Below are positions 17,466-27,551 of a stretch of DNA of 64,000 nt, piece after piece (within the stretch, counting starts at the first letter, position 1; each line of letters starts with the position of its first letter). Source of the DNA: Bacillota bacterium (lineage in GTDB: Bacteria; Bacillota; Clostridia; Lachnospirales; Lachnospiraceae). The DNA lies in NCBI GenBank assembly GCA_023392615.1, contig JAEVYT010000030.1:496001-560000 (forward strand), given 5' to 3'. The translations under genes and the position numbers were made by a program. The notes below the pieces were generated by a model. The model saw nothing but the letters and a program-made list of their open reading frames with translations, did no database searches and was not told where the DNA came from.

Positions 17466-18713
17466 ATGGGATATTTAGAAGAATTGGGTATCCGAGCAAG
17501 AAAAGCATCAACCTCATTAAATAAGATGTTACAGGATGAGAAAAATAATGCATTAAAGGAATGTGCAAAAGCACTGATTTCTTCTTCGTCTGAAATTCTT
17601 GCAGCAAATGAAATTGATGTGAAGACTGCGATAGAGAATGGAATGAAGAGTTCCTTGGTAGATCGACTTACCCTGTCAAATGAGAGAATTAAGGGGATGG
17701 CAGATGGATTATTACAAATTTGCTCACTTCCTGATCCAATTGGAGAGGTGCTTAGTATGACGGTTCGCCCAAACGGACTTACCATCGGACAGAAGGTAGT
17801 ACCACTTGGTGTAATTGGAATCATCTATGAATCCAGACCCAATGTGACTGCAGATGCATTTGGATTGTGTTTTAAAACAGGTAATGCAGTGATATTGCGA
17901 GGAGGTAGCGATGCAATTCATTCCAATATTGCCATTGTTAAAGCGTTGAGACATGGACTTATGGAAAGTGGATGTGATGAAAATGCACTACATTTAATAA
18001 CAGATACCTCTAGAGAAGTGGCAAAGGACTTTATGCGTCTTAATAAATATATCGATGTTTTAATTCCTAGAGGAGGAGAAGGACTGATTAAAACAGTGGT
18101 AGAGAATAGTACAATTCCTGTGATTGAGACAGGTACCGGTAATTGTCATGTATACGTGGATGAATACGCTGATTTTGATATGGCACTAGATATTATTGAT
18201 AATGCGAAGACACAGCGCCTGGGTGTATGTAACGCATGTGAGTCTTTGGTGATTCATGAGAAGATTGCAGGAGAGTTTTTACCAATGTTATATAACAGAT
18301 TGAATGCCAAAGAAGTGGAGATGCGTGCTGATGAAGTGGCATGCAGTATTTGTGAAGGCTTTCATCCGGCTCAGGAGCAGGATTATGCAACGGAATATTT
18401 GGACAAAATCATCTCGATAAAAGTGGTAAACAGTCTACAAGAGGCGATTGATCATATTAATTATTATAGTACAAAGCATTCGGAAGCCATCATTACAAAG
18501 GATTATGATAATTCAATGAAGTTTCTTAATGAGATTGATTCGGCAGCAGTATATGTGAATGCCTCCACTCGCTTTACCGATGGGAATGAGTTCGGTTTCG
18601 GAGCTGAGATTGGAATCAGTACACAGAAGCTTCACGCAAGAGGTCCAATGGGATTAAAGGCTCTAACTACTACCAAATATATTATCTTTGGTAATGGTCA
18701 AATCAGGAAGTAA
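17466..18713 (+). CDS. proA: gamma-glutamyl phosphate reductase
   Basis: ProA reduces gamma-glutamyl phosphate to glutamate semialdehyde with NADPH, the second step of proline synthesis. The aldehyde dehydrogenase fold is recognised by VPLGVIGIIYESRPNVT (residue ~118), the catalytic cysteine in GVCNACESLVIH (residue ~258) and the conserved end FGFGAEIGISTQKLHARGP. The length of 415 residues is standard. The start is ATG 17466 with GGAGG five bases upstream. It completes the pathway with proB (upstream) and proC (30010). Confidence 0.97.
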   Translation: MGYLEELGIRARKASTSLNKMLQDEKNNALKECAKALISSSSEILAANEIDVKTAIENGMKSSLVDRLTLSNERIKGMADGLLQICSLPDPIGEVLSMTVRPNGLTIGQKVVPLGVIGIIYESRPNVTADAFGLCFKTGNAVILRGGSDAIHSNIAIVKALRHGLMESGCDENALHLITDTSREVAKDFMRLNKYIDVLIPRGGEGLIKTVVENSTIPVIETGTGNCHVYVDEYADFDMALDIIDNAKTQRLGVCNACESLVIHEKIAGEFLPMLYNRLNAKEVEMRADEVACSICEGFHPAQEQDYATEYLDKIISIKVVNSLQEAIDHINYYSTKHSEAIITKDYDNSMKFLNEIDSAAVYVNASTRFTDGNEFGFGAEIGISTQKLHARGPMGLKALTTTKYIIFGNGQIRK

Positions 18714-18750
18714 TTTAACATTTAACATATAACAAATAGGAGGATATGAA

Positions 18751-19737
18751 ATGGCAGAAAAGATTTACGATTTCCCCCCGGGTAATAATTTCAAGAGCTT
18801 TATGAAACGATTTGGTAAGATATTTCTTATGGCTATCGGAGTTATTATTATAGCAGTTTTAGTATTTGGCTCGTTTTATACGATTAAGGAGCAGGAACAG
18901 GCAGTAGTCACTACCTTTGGAAAGGCAAAAACCGTCAATTCGGCGGGATTGCATTTTAAAATTCCAATTATCCAACAGGTACATAAGGTAGACACTACAA
19001 TTCAAGGGTTACCCATTGGTTATGTTATAAAAACCATAGATGGGAAAGAGACCGATGAAGCAATAGAGAATGAATCCATGATGATTACCAAGGACTTTAA
19101 CTTTGTTAATGTTGATTTCTTCTTAGAGTATAAGGTGTCTGATCCTATTAAAGCTCTATATGCATCGGATAAACCTGAGGTTATCTTGAAGAATATTGCT
19201 CAGAGCAGTATTCGTATGGTGGTTGGTAGCTACGATGTAGATAATGTAATTACAAGCGGTAAGAATGAAATTCAGGCAGCAATTAAAACAATGATTTTAT
19301 CGAAGTTAACCAAGCAGGACATTGGTATTCAGTTGGTGAATATCTCAATCCAGGATGCGGAGCCACCTACTGATAATGTCATGAAAGCATTCAAGTCAGT
19401 TGAAACAGCAAAACAAGGCGCAGATACAGCGGTTAACAATGCGAATAAATATAAGAACGAGCAGTTACCGAAAGCCGATGCTGAGGTGGATAAGATCTTG
19501 CAGCAAGCTGCATCCGGTAAGGCTGAGCGTATTAATCAGGCAAATGCAGATGTTGCAAAATTCAATAAGATGTATGAAGAGTATAAGAAATATCCATCCA
19601 TCACAAAAGAACGAATGTTCTATGAGGCGATGGAGGATGTACTTCCAAATTTAAAGGTTGTTATTGATGATGGAAGTTCTAGTGTACAGAAGTTTTTACC
19701 GATTGATAAATTGACGGAAGGAGAGAAGACAAAATGA
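18751..19737 (+). CDS. hflK: HflK-like SPFH membrane protein
   Basis: An SPFH/prohibitin-family protein of the HflK type: one N-terminal membrane anchor (residues ~24-46), the SPFH domain (YTIKEQEQAVVTTFGKAKTV onward) and a C-terminal coiled coil. HflK/HflC form a membrane complex that modulates the FtsH protease in E. coli. TAGGAGG precedes ATG 18751. The length of 328 residues is shorter than E. coli HflK (419), mainly at the termini. The stop overlaps the hflC start (ATGA), so the two are translationally coupled. ftsH is not in this window. Confidence 0.9.
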   Translation: MAEKIYDFPPGNNFKSFMKRFGKIFLMAIGVIIIAVLVFGSFYTIKEQEQAVVTTFGKAKTVNSAGLHFKIPIIQQVHKVDTTIQGLPIGYVIKTIDGKETDEAIENESMMITKDFNFVNVDFFLEYKVSDPIKALYASDKPEVILKNIAQSSIRMVVGSYDVDNVITSGKNEIQAAIKTMILSKLTKQDIGIQLVNISIQDAEPPTDNVMKAFKSVETAKQGADTAVNNANKYKNEQLPKADAEVDKILQQAASGKAERINQANADVAKFNKMYEEYKKYPSITKERMFYEAMEDVLPNLKVVIDDGSSSVQKFLPIDKLTEGEKTK

Positions 19738-20615
19738 AAAAAGTAAAAAGAATTTCCGGTGTATTTTCATTCGTTATTATAATCGCAATTGTTATACTAT
19801 TGTTTTCCTCCATCGTTGTTACAAAGGAAAATCAGTTCAGTGTTATTAAAAGATTTGGAAAGATAGAACGTGTTATCAACCATGCGGGAATATCATTAAA
19901 ATCACCATTTGTAGAAGAGGTATATACAATACCTAAGAGCATACAGTTCTACGATATGCCGGAATCCGATGTTATTACTATGGATAAGAAGACAATGGTA
20001 GCAGACAGTTATGTTTTATGGAAGGTAGAAAATCCGGTTGTTTTTGCTCAGACTTTAAATTCCTCTGTGGTAAAGGCAGAGGGAAGAATAGATACCACGG
20101 TTTATAATACGATAAAACTTGTAATCGGTAGACTTACACAGACAGATGTAATAAGTGGCCGTGACGGCGAATTAAATAGTGAGTTTATGGAGAATATCGG
20201 AAATGCGATGGAACAATACGGCATAAAGTTAATCTCTGTTGAAACCAAGCATCTTGATCTACCAAATGATAATAAGGTTGCAGTATTCGATCGTATGATT
20301 TCCGAGCGTGCGCAGATGGCCGCAACTTATACGGCACAAGGTGAATCTCAGGCACAAAAGATTCAGAATGAGACGGATAAAGAAGTTGCCATCAGTATCT
20401 CCAATGCAAAAACCAAAGCAGCTAAAATAACGGCAGAGGGTGAAGCAGAGTATATGAAGGTTCTTTCGGCGGCTTACTCGGATCAGGCCAGAAGCGAATT
20501 CTATACATATATCAGAGCATTGGATGCAGCGAAAGCTTCCTTAAAAGGGGATAATAAAACATTAATACTCTCTCCTGATTCACCAATTACTCAGATATTC
20601 TACAAATTGAAGTAG
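19734..20615 (+). CDS. hflC: HflC-like SPFH membrane protein
   Basis: The partner of HflK: an N-terminal membrane anchor (residues ~8-28), then an SPFH domain (VTKENQFSVIKRFGKIERVI) and a C-terminal helix with the typical SERAQMAATYTAQGESQAQK and AEGEAEYMKVLSAAY stretches. It has 293 residues, close to other HflC proteins. The start overlaps the hflK stop by 4 bp. The complex is expected to regulate membrane protein turnover (family knowledge). Confidence 0.93.
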   Translation: MKKVKRISGVFSFVIIIAIVILLFSSIVVTKENQFSVIKRFGKIERVINHAGISLKSPFVEEVYTIPKSIQFYDMPESDVITMDKKTMVADSYVLWKVENPVVFAQTLNSSVVKAEGRIDTTVYNTIKLVIGRLTQTDVISGRDGELNSEFMENIGNAMEQYGIKLISVETKHLDLPNDNKVAVFDRMISERAQMAATYTAQGESQAQKIQNETDKEVAISISNAKTKAAKITAEGEAEYMKVLSAAYSDQARSEFYTYIRALDAAKASLKGDNKTLILSPDSPITQIFYKLK

Positions 20616-20711
20616 TATAGAAATAAAATAGTGTATTTCTGTTAATTTTAATCATAAAATCGGATTTTTGTCATAGAATGATATGATAATAGTTACTAAG
20701 GAGCTGATTTT

Positions 20712-21680
20712 ATGATAGTTAACATGAATAATTCGCTTTATACCTATGATGATATGGTTTCTGATGCTAAGAAACTATCAAATCAATACGATAGCATTCT
20801 ACAGGATGTCACGATTGGCTCTTCCCATGACAATCGTGACATCGTTATGCTAAAATTGGGTATCGGAAGGCGTTACTTGTTATGCTGTGGAGGTGTACAT
20901 GGCAGAGAATCGATCAATCCAATTGTTTTGCTTTGCATAGTGGAATATTATGCTGATTTATATAGTAATCACAAACAGCAAAAGAGTAATCTTAAGAAAA
21001 AGATGAGGAATTATGCCCATAATCTTGTTGGAGAATATGAGCAAATGTTATATGGCAGATGTATCTATGAACTATTGCAAACATTTACCATCCTGTTTGT
21101 TCCACTTTTGAACCCGGACGGATATATGGTATCATTAAGGGGATTTGACGAAATTCAGGATGCGCAATTGAGAAGTACTTCTATGTCACTTGATATTCCA
21201 TATGAAGAGTGGAAGTTTAATGCACGTGGTGTAGATATCAATCGTAATTTTCCCAGCAGACTCTGGAAAGCAAAATACGATTCGGATACCTGGGCAAGTG
21301 AAAATGAAACAGTTGCGTTAATAAACGTATTTCAGGAGTATAGACCAAAGGGATTCTTAGATTTTCATTCCCGCGGTAAACAGATTTATTATTATAGAAG
21401 CGTAATGCCGAATAATTACAATGAAAAACAGTTAGATATTGCAAATCGATTAAAGGAAATCACAAGTTATGAATTGGTTGAGCCGGAGAATGAAATTGAT
21501 GCCGGCGATACCGGCGGTAATACGGTACATTATTTTTCAGAGAATTTTTATAAACCGGCACTTACCATAGAAACAGTAGAAGAAATTGCGGAATTTCCGC
21601 TTGACTATAAATACAGACAACCGACATTTGAAGAGATGAAACTCGTTATCTTTGAATTCGGGAGAATGGTATTATTGTGA
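20712..21680 (+). CDS. M14-family zinc carboxypeptidase
   Basis: A metallopeptidase of the M14 family, 322 residues. Zinc ligands are visible as the HxxE of GGVHGRESINP (residue ~64) and the His of FLDFHSRGK (residue ~218). The catalytic Glu is expected in LTIETVEE near residue 292, and the substrate-binding RGVDINRNFPS motif lies near 175. No signal peptide is apparent, so the enzyme is probably cytoplasmic or acts on internal or spore peptides. AAGGAG precedes ATG 20712. It lies between hflC and miaB. Natural substrate (peptidoglycan stem peptide or other) is unknown. Confidence 0.88.
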   Translation: MIVNMNNSLYTYDDMVSDAKKLSNQYDSILQDVTIGSSHDNRDIVMLKLGIGRRYLLCCGGVHGRESINPIVLLCIVEYYADLYSNHKQQKSNLKKKMRNYAHNLVGEYEQMLYGRCIYELLQTFTILFVPLLNPDGYMVSLRGFDEIQDAQLRSTSMSLDIPYEEWKFNARGVDINRNFPSRLWKAKYDSDTWASENETVALINVFQEYRPKGFLDFHSRGKQIYYYRSVMPNNYNEKQLDIANRLKEITSYELVEPENEIDAGDTGGNTVHYFSENFYKPALTIETVEEIAEFPLDYKYRQPTFEEMKLVIFEFGRMVLL

Positions 21681-21702
21681 ATACATAAAACTGGAGGACA
21701 CA

Positions 21703-23133
21703 ATGGAAAATAGAGATACAAACGTGAACGAACTCGAGGCGGCGAAACAGTTACAAATCATTAATGAGCTTAAAGTAAGCTTCGATCAGGAGTTTGAGAG
21801 AACAGGTAAGAAAAAGACATATCACATCACCACCTTTGGATGTCAGATGAACTCACGTGACTCGGAAAAAATATCCGGTATTCTAAAGCAGATTGGATAT
21901 GAAGAAACTGATTCTGAGCAGGCAGACTTTGTATTATATAATACCTGTACGGTTAGAGAAAATGCGAATAATCGAGTGTATGGACGTTTGGGTTACCTCG
22001 GAAAATTAAAGAAAAGCAATCCGGGTATGCTGATAGCGATATGCGGCTGTATGATGCAGGAAGCATCAGCAGTAGAAAAAATTAAGACAAGTTATCGTTT
22101 TGTTGATATCATATTCGGAACACATAATATATTCAAATTAGCAGAATTACTTCAAACCAGATTGGATTCGAAAAGAATGGTAATTGATCTATGGAAGAAT
22201 ACGGATATGATTGTAGAGAATCTACCAAATGAGCGTAAATATAGCTTTAAGGCTGGGGTAAATATTATGTTCGGCTGTAATAATTTCTGTAGCTATTGTA
22301 TCGTTCCTTATGTGCGAGGAAGAGAACGAAGCCGAAATCCTGAGGATATTCTGAATGAAATCAAGAAACTGGCAGACGATGGCGTTGTTGAAATTATGCT
22401 TTTAGGACAGAATGTTAACTCCTATGGCAAAAATCTTGAAACACCGATGACCTTTGCAGGGTTATTATCTGAGATAGAAAAAATTGATGGAATCGAGAGA
22501 ATTCGTTTTATGACATCTCATCCAAAGGACTTATCTGATGATTTGATTGAAGTGATGAAACACAGTAAAAAGATCTGTAAGCACCTTCACTTGCCGGTTC
22601 AATCAGGTAGTTCTAGATTATTGGGGTTGATGAACCGACGTTATACAAAGGAAAGCTATTTGGAGCTGGTGGATAAGATTCGTGCAGCCGTTCCGGATAT
22701 CTCTCTAACAACCGATATTATCGTTGGATTCCCCGGTGAAACAGAGGAAGATTTCCTTGATACAATGGATGTTGTGAAGAAGGTGGGATACGACAGCGCA
22801 TTTACCTTTATCTATTCAAAGCGTACCGGAACCCCGGCGGCAACTATGGAAGATCAGGTTGAGGAAGGAGTAGCGATGGAACGCTTCGACCGCCTGCTGA
22901 AGGAGGTTCAGTCTAGTTCCGCGAAGTCTGCCGGTAAAGACGAACACACCGTTCAAAAGGTTCTTGTCGAAGATGTGAATGATCAGGATTCATCGCTATT
23001 AACCGGTAGATTGAGTAATAACTTGTTGGTACATTTTCCAGGAGAGAAAAATCTGATTGGTAAGATTGTAGATGTTTATCTATCAGAGAGCAAGGGCTTT
23101 TACTATATGGGAAGCCTGAAGTCGGAGCAATAG
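21703..23133 (+). CDS. miaB: tRNA-2-methylthio-N6-dimethylallyladenosine synthase
   Basis: MiaB adds the 2-methylthio group to i6A37 in tRNAs. The N-terminal [4Fe-4S] domain starts TFGCQMNSRDSEK (residue ~47), the radical SAM triad is CNNFCSYC (Cys-x3-Cys-x2-Cys, residue ~205), and a C-terminal TRAM domain ends the protein. It has 476 residues. I chose ATG 21703 because GGAGG is five bases upstream; the open frame upstream overlaps the peptidase gene. An imperfect hairpin follows the gene. Confidence 0.97.
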   Translation: MENRDTNVNELEAAKQLQIINELKVSFDQEFERTGKKKTYHITTFGCQMNSRDSEKISGILKQIGYEETDSEQADFVLYNTCTVRENANNRVYGRLGYLGKLKKSNPGMLIAICGCMMQEASAVEKIKTSYRFVDIIFGTHNIFKLAELLQTRLDSKRMVIDLWKNTDMIVENLPNERKYSFKAGVNIMFGCNNFCSYCIVPYVRGRERSRNPEDILNEIKKLADDGVVEIMLLGQNVNSYGKNLETPMTFAGLLSEIEKIDGIERIRFMTSHPKDLSDDLIEVMKHSKKICKHLHLPVQSGSSRLLGLMNRRYTKESYLELVDKIRAAVPDISLTTDIIVGFPGETEEDFLDTMDVVKKVGYDSAFTFIYSKRTGTPAATMEDQVEEGVAMERFDRLLKEVQSSSAKSAGKDEHTVQKVLVEDVNDQDSSLLTGRLSNNLLVHFPGEKNLIGKIVDVYLSESKGFYYMGSLKSEQ

Positions 23134-23555
23134 ACCTGGTCAACTGTGATGGATTACAATAGTATATAGGAATACAATTAAAAGCCGGTTTTGTAATGAT
23201 TTTGAATAAGGAAATCTTTACAACATCGGCTTTATGTACGATATAGATAAAATGCCCAAATGATATGAAAAAATGGTATTAGAGAGAGATTATACGAAAC
23301 ACAATGATTGCTGGTAAATTAGTTCTATAGGACACCGATTAATATTTATTTACCTGGTGATTTTAGAACAAATTTTCAGGATAAAACAAGAATATATTTA
23401 TTGGAAAAGAGTATAAACACCTATTTTTTGTGTATAATTAAACATATTCCATATGGTGTGCAGTTAATTTTGACTATATAGTGGTTGCATACATTGGATA
23501 AACTATATATTGGTACTATATTTTGTCAGATTAGTTAATTTGGTGGCACGAATAC
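23134..23555. other. long spacer between miaB and rny, with one hairpin
   Basis: There is no gene. An interrupted hairpin at 23181-23233 (AAAGCCG with CGGCTTT plus TTGTAA with TTACAA) lacks a T-run and could be a weak terminator. The rest is AT-rich without recognisable motifs. Confidence 0.5.
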
Positions 23556-23584
23556 TTGACATATTAGTAAAAACAGTATAAAAT
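23556..23584 (+). promoter_or_regulatory. promoter for rny
   Basis: TTGACA (23556-23561), a 17-base spacer and TAAAAT (23579-23584). It lies ~115 bp upstream of the rny start, giving a leader of about 110 bases. Confidence 0.72.
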
Positions 23585-23701
23585 TTATATGTTGTATTAA
23601 ATCAAAATACATGAATTCTAAGAAAGTGGTACAAGTTTTCAATCATTTTATGAAAATTCATTTTGTTATGTACAATGAAAACTAAATAAGGAGGTGCTCC
23701 T

Positions 23702-25261
23702 GTGCTAGAAGAGGTGTTAAAAATCGTTATCGCGGTTGTAATTACCTTTGTGGTTGTAGCAGCTCTTACTTGGAAGTTTGCCATAGCATATCGAATTAAA
23801 GTGTATGAAGCAAAGATAGGCAGCGCAGATGAAAAGGCAAGAGAAATCATAGATGAAGCTTTAAAAACAGCTGAAACTAAGAAACGTGAAGCCTTGCTCG
23901 AAGCGAAAGAAGAAGCGTTACGTAATAAGAACGAATTCGAGCGGGAAACAAAGGAACGCAGAGCAGAGTTACAACGTTATGAAAAACGTGTTCTAACTAA
24001 AGAAGAGACTTTAGATAGAAAAACCGAAGCACTGGAAAAGAAAGAATCCAGACTCTCTGTGAAGGAATCTGAGCTTGATAAGATCAAGTTGGAAGTGGAA
24101 GAATTTCACGCGAGACAATTACAGGAGTTGGAGAAAATCTCAGGATTAACCTCCGAACAAGCTAAGGAATATCTGATTAAGACTGTTGAAGAAGAAGTAA
24201 AACATGAAACCGCTCTGCTTATTAAGGATTTGGAAAGCAAAGCAAAAGAGGAAGCGGATAAGAAAGCAAAGGATTTTGTAGTTACAGCAATTCAAAGATG
24301 TGCTGCAGATCATGTTGCTGAAACAACGATTTCTGTTGTTCAACTTCCCAATGATGAGATGAAGGGTAGAATCATTGGTAGAGAAGGACGTAATATCAGA
24401 ACTTTGGAAACTATGACAGGTGTGGACTTGATTATCGATGATACACCGGAAGCAGTTATTTTATCAGCCTTCGATCCGATCAGACGTGAGATTGCAAGAA
24501 TTGCACTTGAAAAATTGATTGTGGATGGTAGAATTCATCCAGCTCGAATTGAAGAGATGGTGGAAAAGGCTCAAAAAGAAGTTGAAGTTATGATTAGGGA
24601 GTCGGGAGAGGCTGCAACCTTAGAGGTTGGTGTTCACGGAATTCATCCGGAGCTTGTTAAGCTTCTCGGCAAGATGAAATTTAGGACAAGTTATGGTCAG
24701 AATGCATTAAAGCATTCAATTGAGGTAGCTATTTTATCCGGTCTCTTAGCCGGAGAAATTGGTGTTGATGTTAGACTTGCAAAGCGTGCTGGTTTATTAC
24801 ATGACATTGGTAAATCCATTGATCATGAAGTGGAAGGTACGCATGTACAAATCGGTGTTGACCTCTGTAGAAAATACAAAGAATCACCGATCGTCATTAA
24901 TTCAGTAGAAGCTCATCATGGTGATACTGAATTCCAGTCATTGATTGCATGTATCGTTCAGGCGGCTGATACTATATCAGCAGCTAGACCGGGTGCAAGA
25001 CGTGAAACATTGGAGACATATACCAACAGATTAAAGCAACTCGAAGATATTACTAATAGCTTTAAGGGGGTAGACAAGTCATTTGCTATTCAGGCAGGTA
25101 GAGAAGTAAGAGTTATGGTTGTACCAGAACAAATTACTGACGCCGAGATGATATTATTGGCACGTGATTTATCTAAAAAGATTGAGAGTGAACTTGAATA
25201 TCCAGGACAGATTAAAGTAAACGTAATTAGAGAATCAAGAGTAACTGATTACGCAAAATAA
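23702..25261 (+). CDS. rny: ribonuclease Y
   Basis: The membrane-anchored endoribonuclease that initiates mRNA decay in Firmicutes. It has 519 residues: an N-terminal membrane segment (~4-26), a long charged coiled coil (~35-190), a KH domain with GRIIGREGRN (~222), and an HD domain with the intact catalytic motif LLHDIGK (~366). The start is GTG 23702, seven bases after GGAGG. All HD residues are kept, in contrast to the PgpH-like protein at 6867. A strong terminator follows. Confidence 0.98.
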   Translation: MLEEVLKIVIAVVITFVVVAALTWKFAIAYRIKVYEAKIGSADEKAREIIDEALKTAETKKREALLEAKEEALRNKNEFERETKERRAELQRYEKRVLTKEETLDRKTEALEKKESRLSVKESELDKIKLEVEEFHARQLQELEKISGLTSEQAKEYLIKTVEEEVKHETALLIKDLESKAKEEADKKAKDFVVTAIQRCAADHVAETTISVVQLPNDEMKGRIIGREGRNIRTLETMTGVDLIIDDTPEAVILSAFDPIRREIARIALEKLIVDGRIHPARIEEMVEKAQKEVEVMIRESGEAATLEVGVHGIHPELVKLLGKMKFRTSYGQNALKHSIEVAILSGLLAGEIGVDVRLAKRAGLLHDIGKSIDHEVEGTHVQIGVDLCRKYKESPIVINSVEAHHGDTEFQSLIACIVQAADTISAARPGARRETLETYTNRLKQLEDITNSFKGVDKSFAIQAGREVRVMVVPEQITDAEMILLARDLSKKIESELEYPGQIKVNVIRESRVTDYAK

Positions 25262-25275
25262 GTGAAACAAATAAG

Positions 25276-25316
25276 TAGCTAGAATTGAAATGTATTTCGA
25301 TTCTAGCTATTTTTTT
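25276..25316 (+). terminator. rho-independent terminator of rny
   Basis: A 15-bp stem (25276-25290 with 25295-25309, one G-T wobble), a four-base loop, then seven Ts to 25316. Confidence 0.93.
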
Positions 25317-25524
25317 GTATATGATAATATGATCAGATTTTAGAATTGATTGTCTAGCGTCAACATTCATAAACAAAATGATTTTATTCCTAAGAAGTAG
25401 GGCTCTATATAGTATATTAACTTAATATTAACCTGAGAAGGAAAGCAATAATTAAAAAAGTTCGGATTAAATTTTATTAATAAATATATTCGGAAAATTT
25501 ATCATAAAGATACCAAAAATGGGA

Positions 25525-25553
25525 TTGTGTGACATATTGTTTTCTTATATAAT
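25525..25553 (+). promoter_or_regulatory. promoter upstream of the broken amidase gene
   Basis: TTGTGT (25525-25530), 17-base spacer, consensus TATAAT (25548-25553). It is about 50 bp upstream of the original ATG, so the decayed gene may still be transcribed. Confidence 0.6.
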
Positions 25554-25605
25554 ATAATTAATAATTGCATTGTGATTGTTAATAGAAATAGGGGGATAAA
25601 AGTAT

Positions 25606-26798
25606 ATGTACTAAAGAAAAATTAAAATTGGTATTTCGTTTATTATTATTAGTGTTTTGTTATCAAGTAGTATAAGTTTTGCTCAATCAACGATTAAATC
25701 TTTTGAGGTTGAAGAAGGAAATATAAAGGCAATCGTTGAAAAGTTTTTCGTGGATTATGAAAATTCTTTTGATAATGAAGATACAAAGTTTAGTGGCTTA
25801 AATAATTACTATGCAACTGATAATAATAATAATAAAGAACTCATTAAGACTATATTGAATAGGAAAATAATATTATCTCAAGAATATCCAGACAAAAAGT
25901 TAAAAGAGATTAACAAAGAACTTGAGTTTGTTTATAACTCCATTCATATTGATAATAATAATGCAATATTGATATCTCAGTTAAAAAAACATTCAATTAT
26001 AACATTTCAAAGAATATTCAATCTGGAGAACTTGATCATTATAATATTATTCTTAAATATGTAAACGAATGGAAAATTATAGAAATAGAAGGTTTTGTAG
26101 ACGATATAATAAGCAATGAATTTTCTTCAAAAGGAGTAGATACAAAAAATATCGAGAGTTTACACAATTATAATAATAATCTTAGATTAGATGTAAAGAA
26201 ATTTTATAATAATTATAAAAAAGAGAATGCTACTGTAAATACCATTAAAACTGAAATAGACAAACAAGATTTTTCTACTAATGCAGTTTCTGCTTCTTCA
26301 GTCACATATAACAGATCAGGTGCTACAAATTATGCTACTAAATATGCATTAACTTATAATACCAAGTATGCAAAATTTAATGGTATAGGGGGTGATTGTA
26401 CTAATTTTATTTCACAATGTATATACGAAGGCGGTAAAATTCCGATGCATAAAGGAACAAAATTATCAGACACATGTTGGTATTATAATACAAGTGCAGA
26501 TAGATCGTCATCATGGACTGGTGCAGAACAGTTTAACAGATATATAAAGTATTCCATTTCGAAAATAAATGCAACAATTACTACATATGGCTCAATAGAT
26601 TTTGGAGATATTATTCAATTAAAAGAAGATGGGGAATCATATCATTCTTTAATAGTTACAGGTATAGTGTATAATGGTTCGGGACGTAGCGATTTGTTAT
26701 TTTGCAGTCATAGCGATAATCAACTGAATGTTTCTTTGGCTAGTAAATATGGAAGTGGTTATACGAAAGAATATATAAAAATTCATGGTAGTAAATAG
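25606..26798 (+). pseudogene. broken secreted amidase (Amidase_6-type domain)
   Basis: The original start is probably ATG 25606 after GGGGG. Codon 3 is TAA (25612-25614), after which the same frame continues as a good signal peptide (KIKIGISFIIISVLLSSS, ending SFAQS) and a ~110-residue extracellular domain. At the A7 run (25983-25989) the reading frame has to move by -1; the new frame runs uninterrupted to 26798. The C-terminal part contains YNRSGATNYATKYALTYN and GGDCTNFISQC, the conserved pattern of the Amidase_6 putative peptidoglycan amidase domain with its catalytic Cys. With a nonsense codon and a frameshift this is most simply a pseudogene, unless slippage rescues it. Confidence 0.8.
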
Positions 26799-26857
26799 TT
26801 GGTTTTGAGGTTTTATAAATAGATATAATTATTTTAATTGTGGGGGGTAACAATTCT

Positions 26858-27391
26858 ATGAAAATAAAAATTATTTTTGCTTTATTATTTATATTAATGA
26901 TATCTAGTTTCATTGCTTGTGAGAATAAAGTTGAGGCTAACAAAGAAGTTGGTGAACAAAGTGATTCACAGGTTAAAGAGGGCGTTAAGGTTTCTTCCAA
27001 TTCTACGGAAAGTTCGGAAGAAGGGATAAACGATGCAAAAAAGGTAGTAGCTGATTATATGTCAGCACTAAAGGATAAAGATTTAACAGTTGCCGATCAA
27101 TTTTTAACAAAGCGATTTAAATCATCCGTTAAAGTAGAAGTAAAAGATTGTAATATCATTGGTTATGCTGAGGATGTTGGAAAAGTACGAAGAATAAATT
27201 ATTTGTCGAGCGGTGGAAGTGGAAGTACCATAGAGAGACCCTATGATGTTGTATGTTTGAAAGTGACTTATAATATTATATATGAGGATGAAAGTCAAGC
27301 TACAGAACAAAATGGGAAAAAGGGTAAATGGTTTACATTAATAAAAGAGTCAAAAGAATCCTCGTGGAAAATTGATGAAATTGGATATTAA
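26858..27391 (+). CDS. putative lipoprotein, paralogue of the next gene
   Basis: A secreted lipoprotein of 177 residues with an N-terminal signal ending in a lipobox (FIAC, Cys ~21), a charged linker and a C-terminal domain of ~120 residues. The domain starts AKKVVADYMSALKDKDLTVA and ends KWFTLIKESKESSWKIDEIGY. The start ATG 26858 follows GGGGGG. The C-terminal domain is clearly homologous to that of the next gene (same ending WFTLvK..S.W.I.EIGY), i.e. a tandem duplication. It resembles small DUF4829-like lipoproteins, but I am not certain of the family. Function unknown. Confidence 0.78.
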   Translation: MKIKIIFALLFILMISSFIACENKVEANKEVGEQSDSQVKEGVKVSSNSTESSEEGINDAKKVVADYMSALKDKDLTVADQFLTKRFKSSVKVEVKDCNIIGYAEDVGKVRRINYLSSGGSGSTIERPYDVVCLKVTYNIIYEDESQATEQNGKKGKWFTLIKESKESSWKIDEIGY

Positions 27392-27551
27392 GTGTATGAA
27401 ATATGGTTGAATCCTAAAATTCTATTTAAGATTTCAACTGTTTTGTGTGTTAAGAAACTATATATGCTAATTTATGATTTCCTAGATTAGTAAATTATTT
27501 AATATTTGATTTAAAACAATAATTAACGGAAGGCAGGAAAGGGAAATATCT

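Noticed and set aside
25981..25995. Programmed -1 frameshift in the amidase gene
   Set aside because: The A7 run could slip, but no downstream stimulatory structure was seen and codon 3 is also a stop; decay is simpler.
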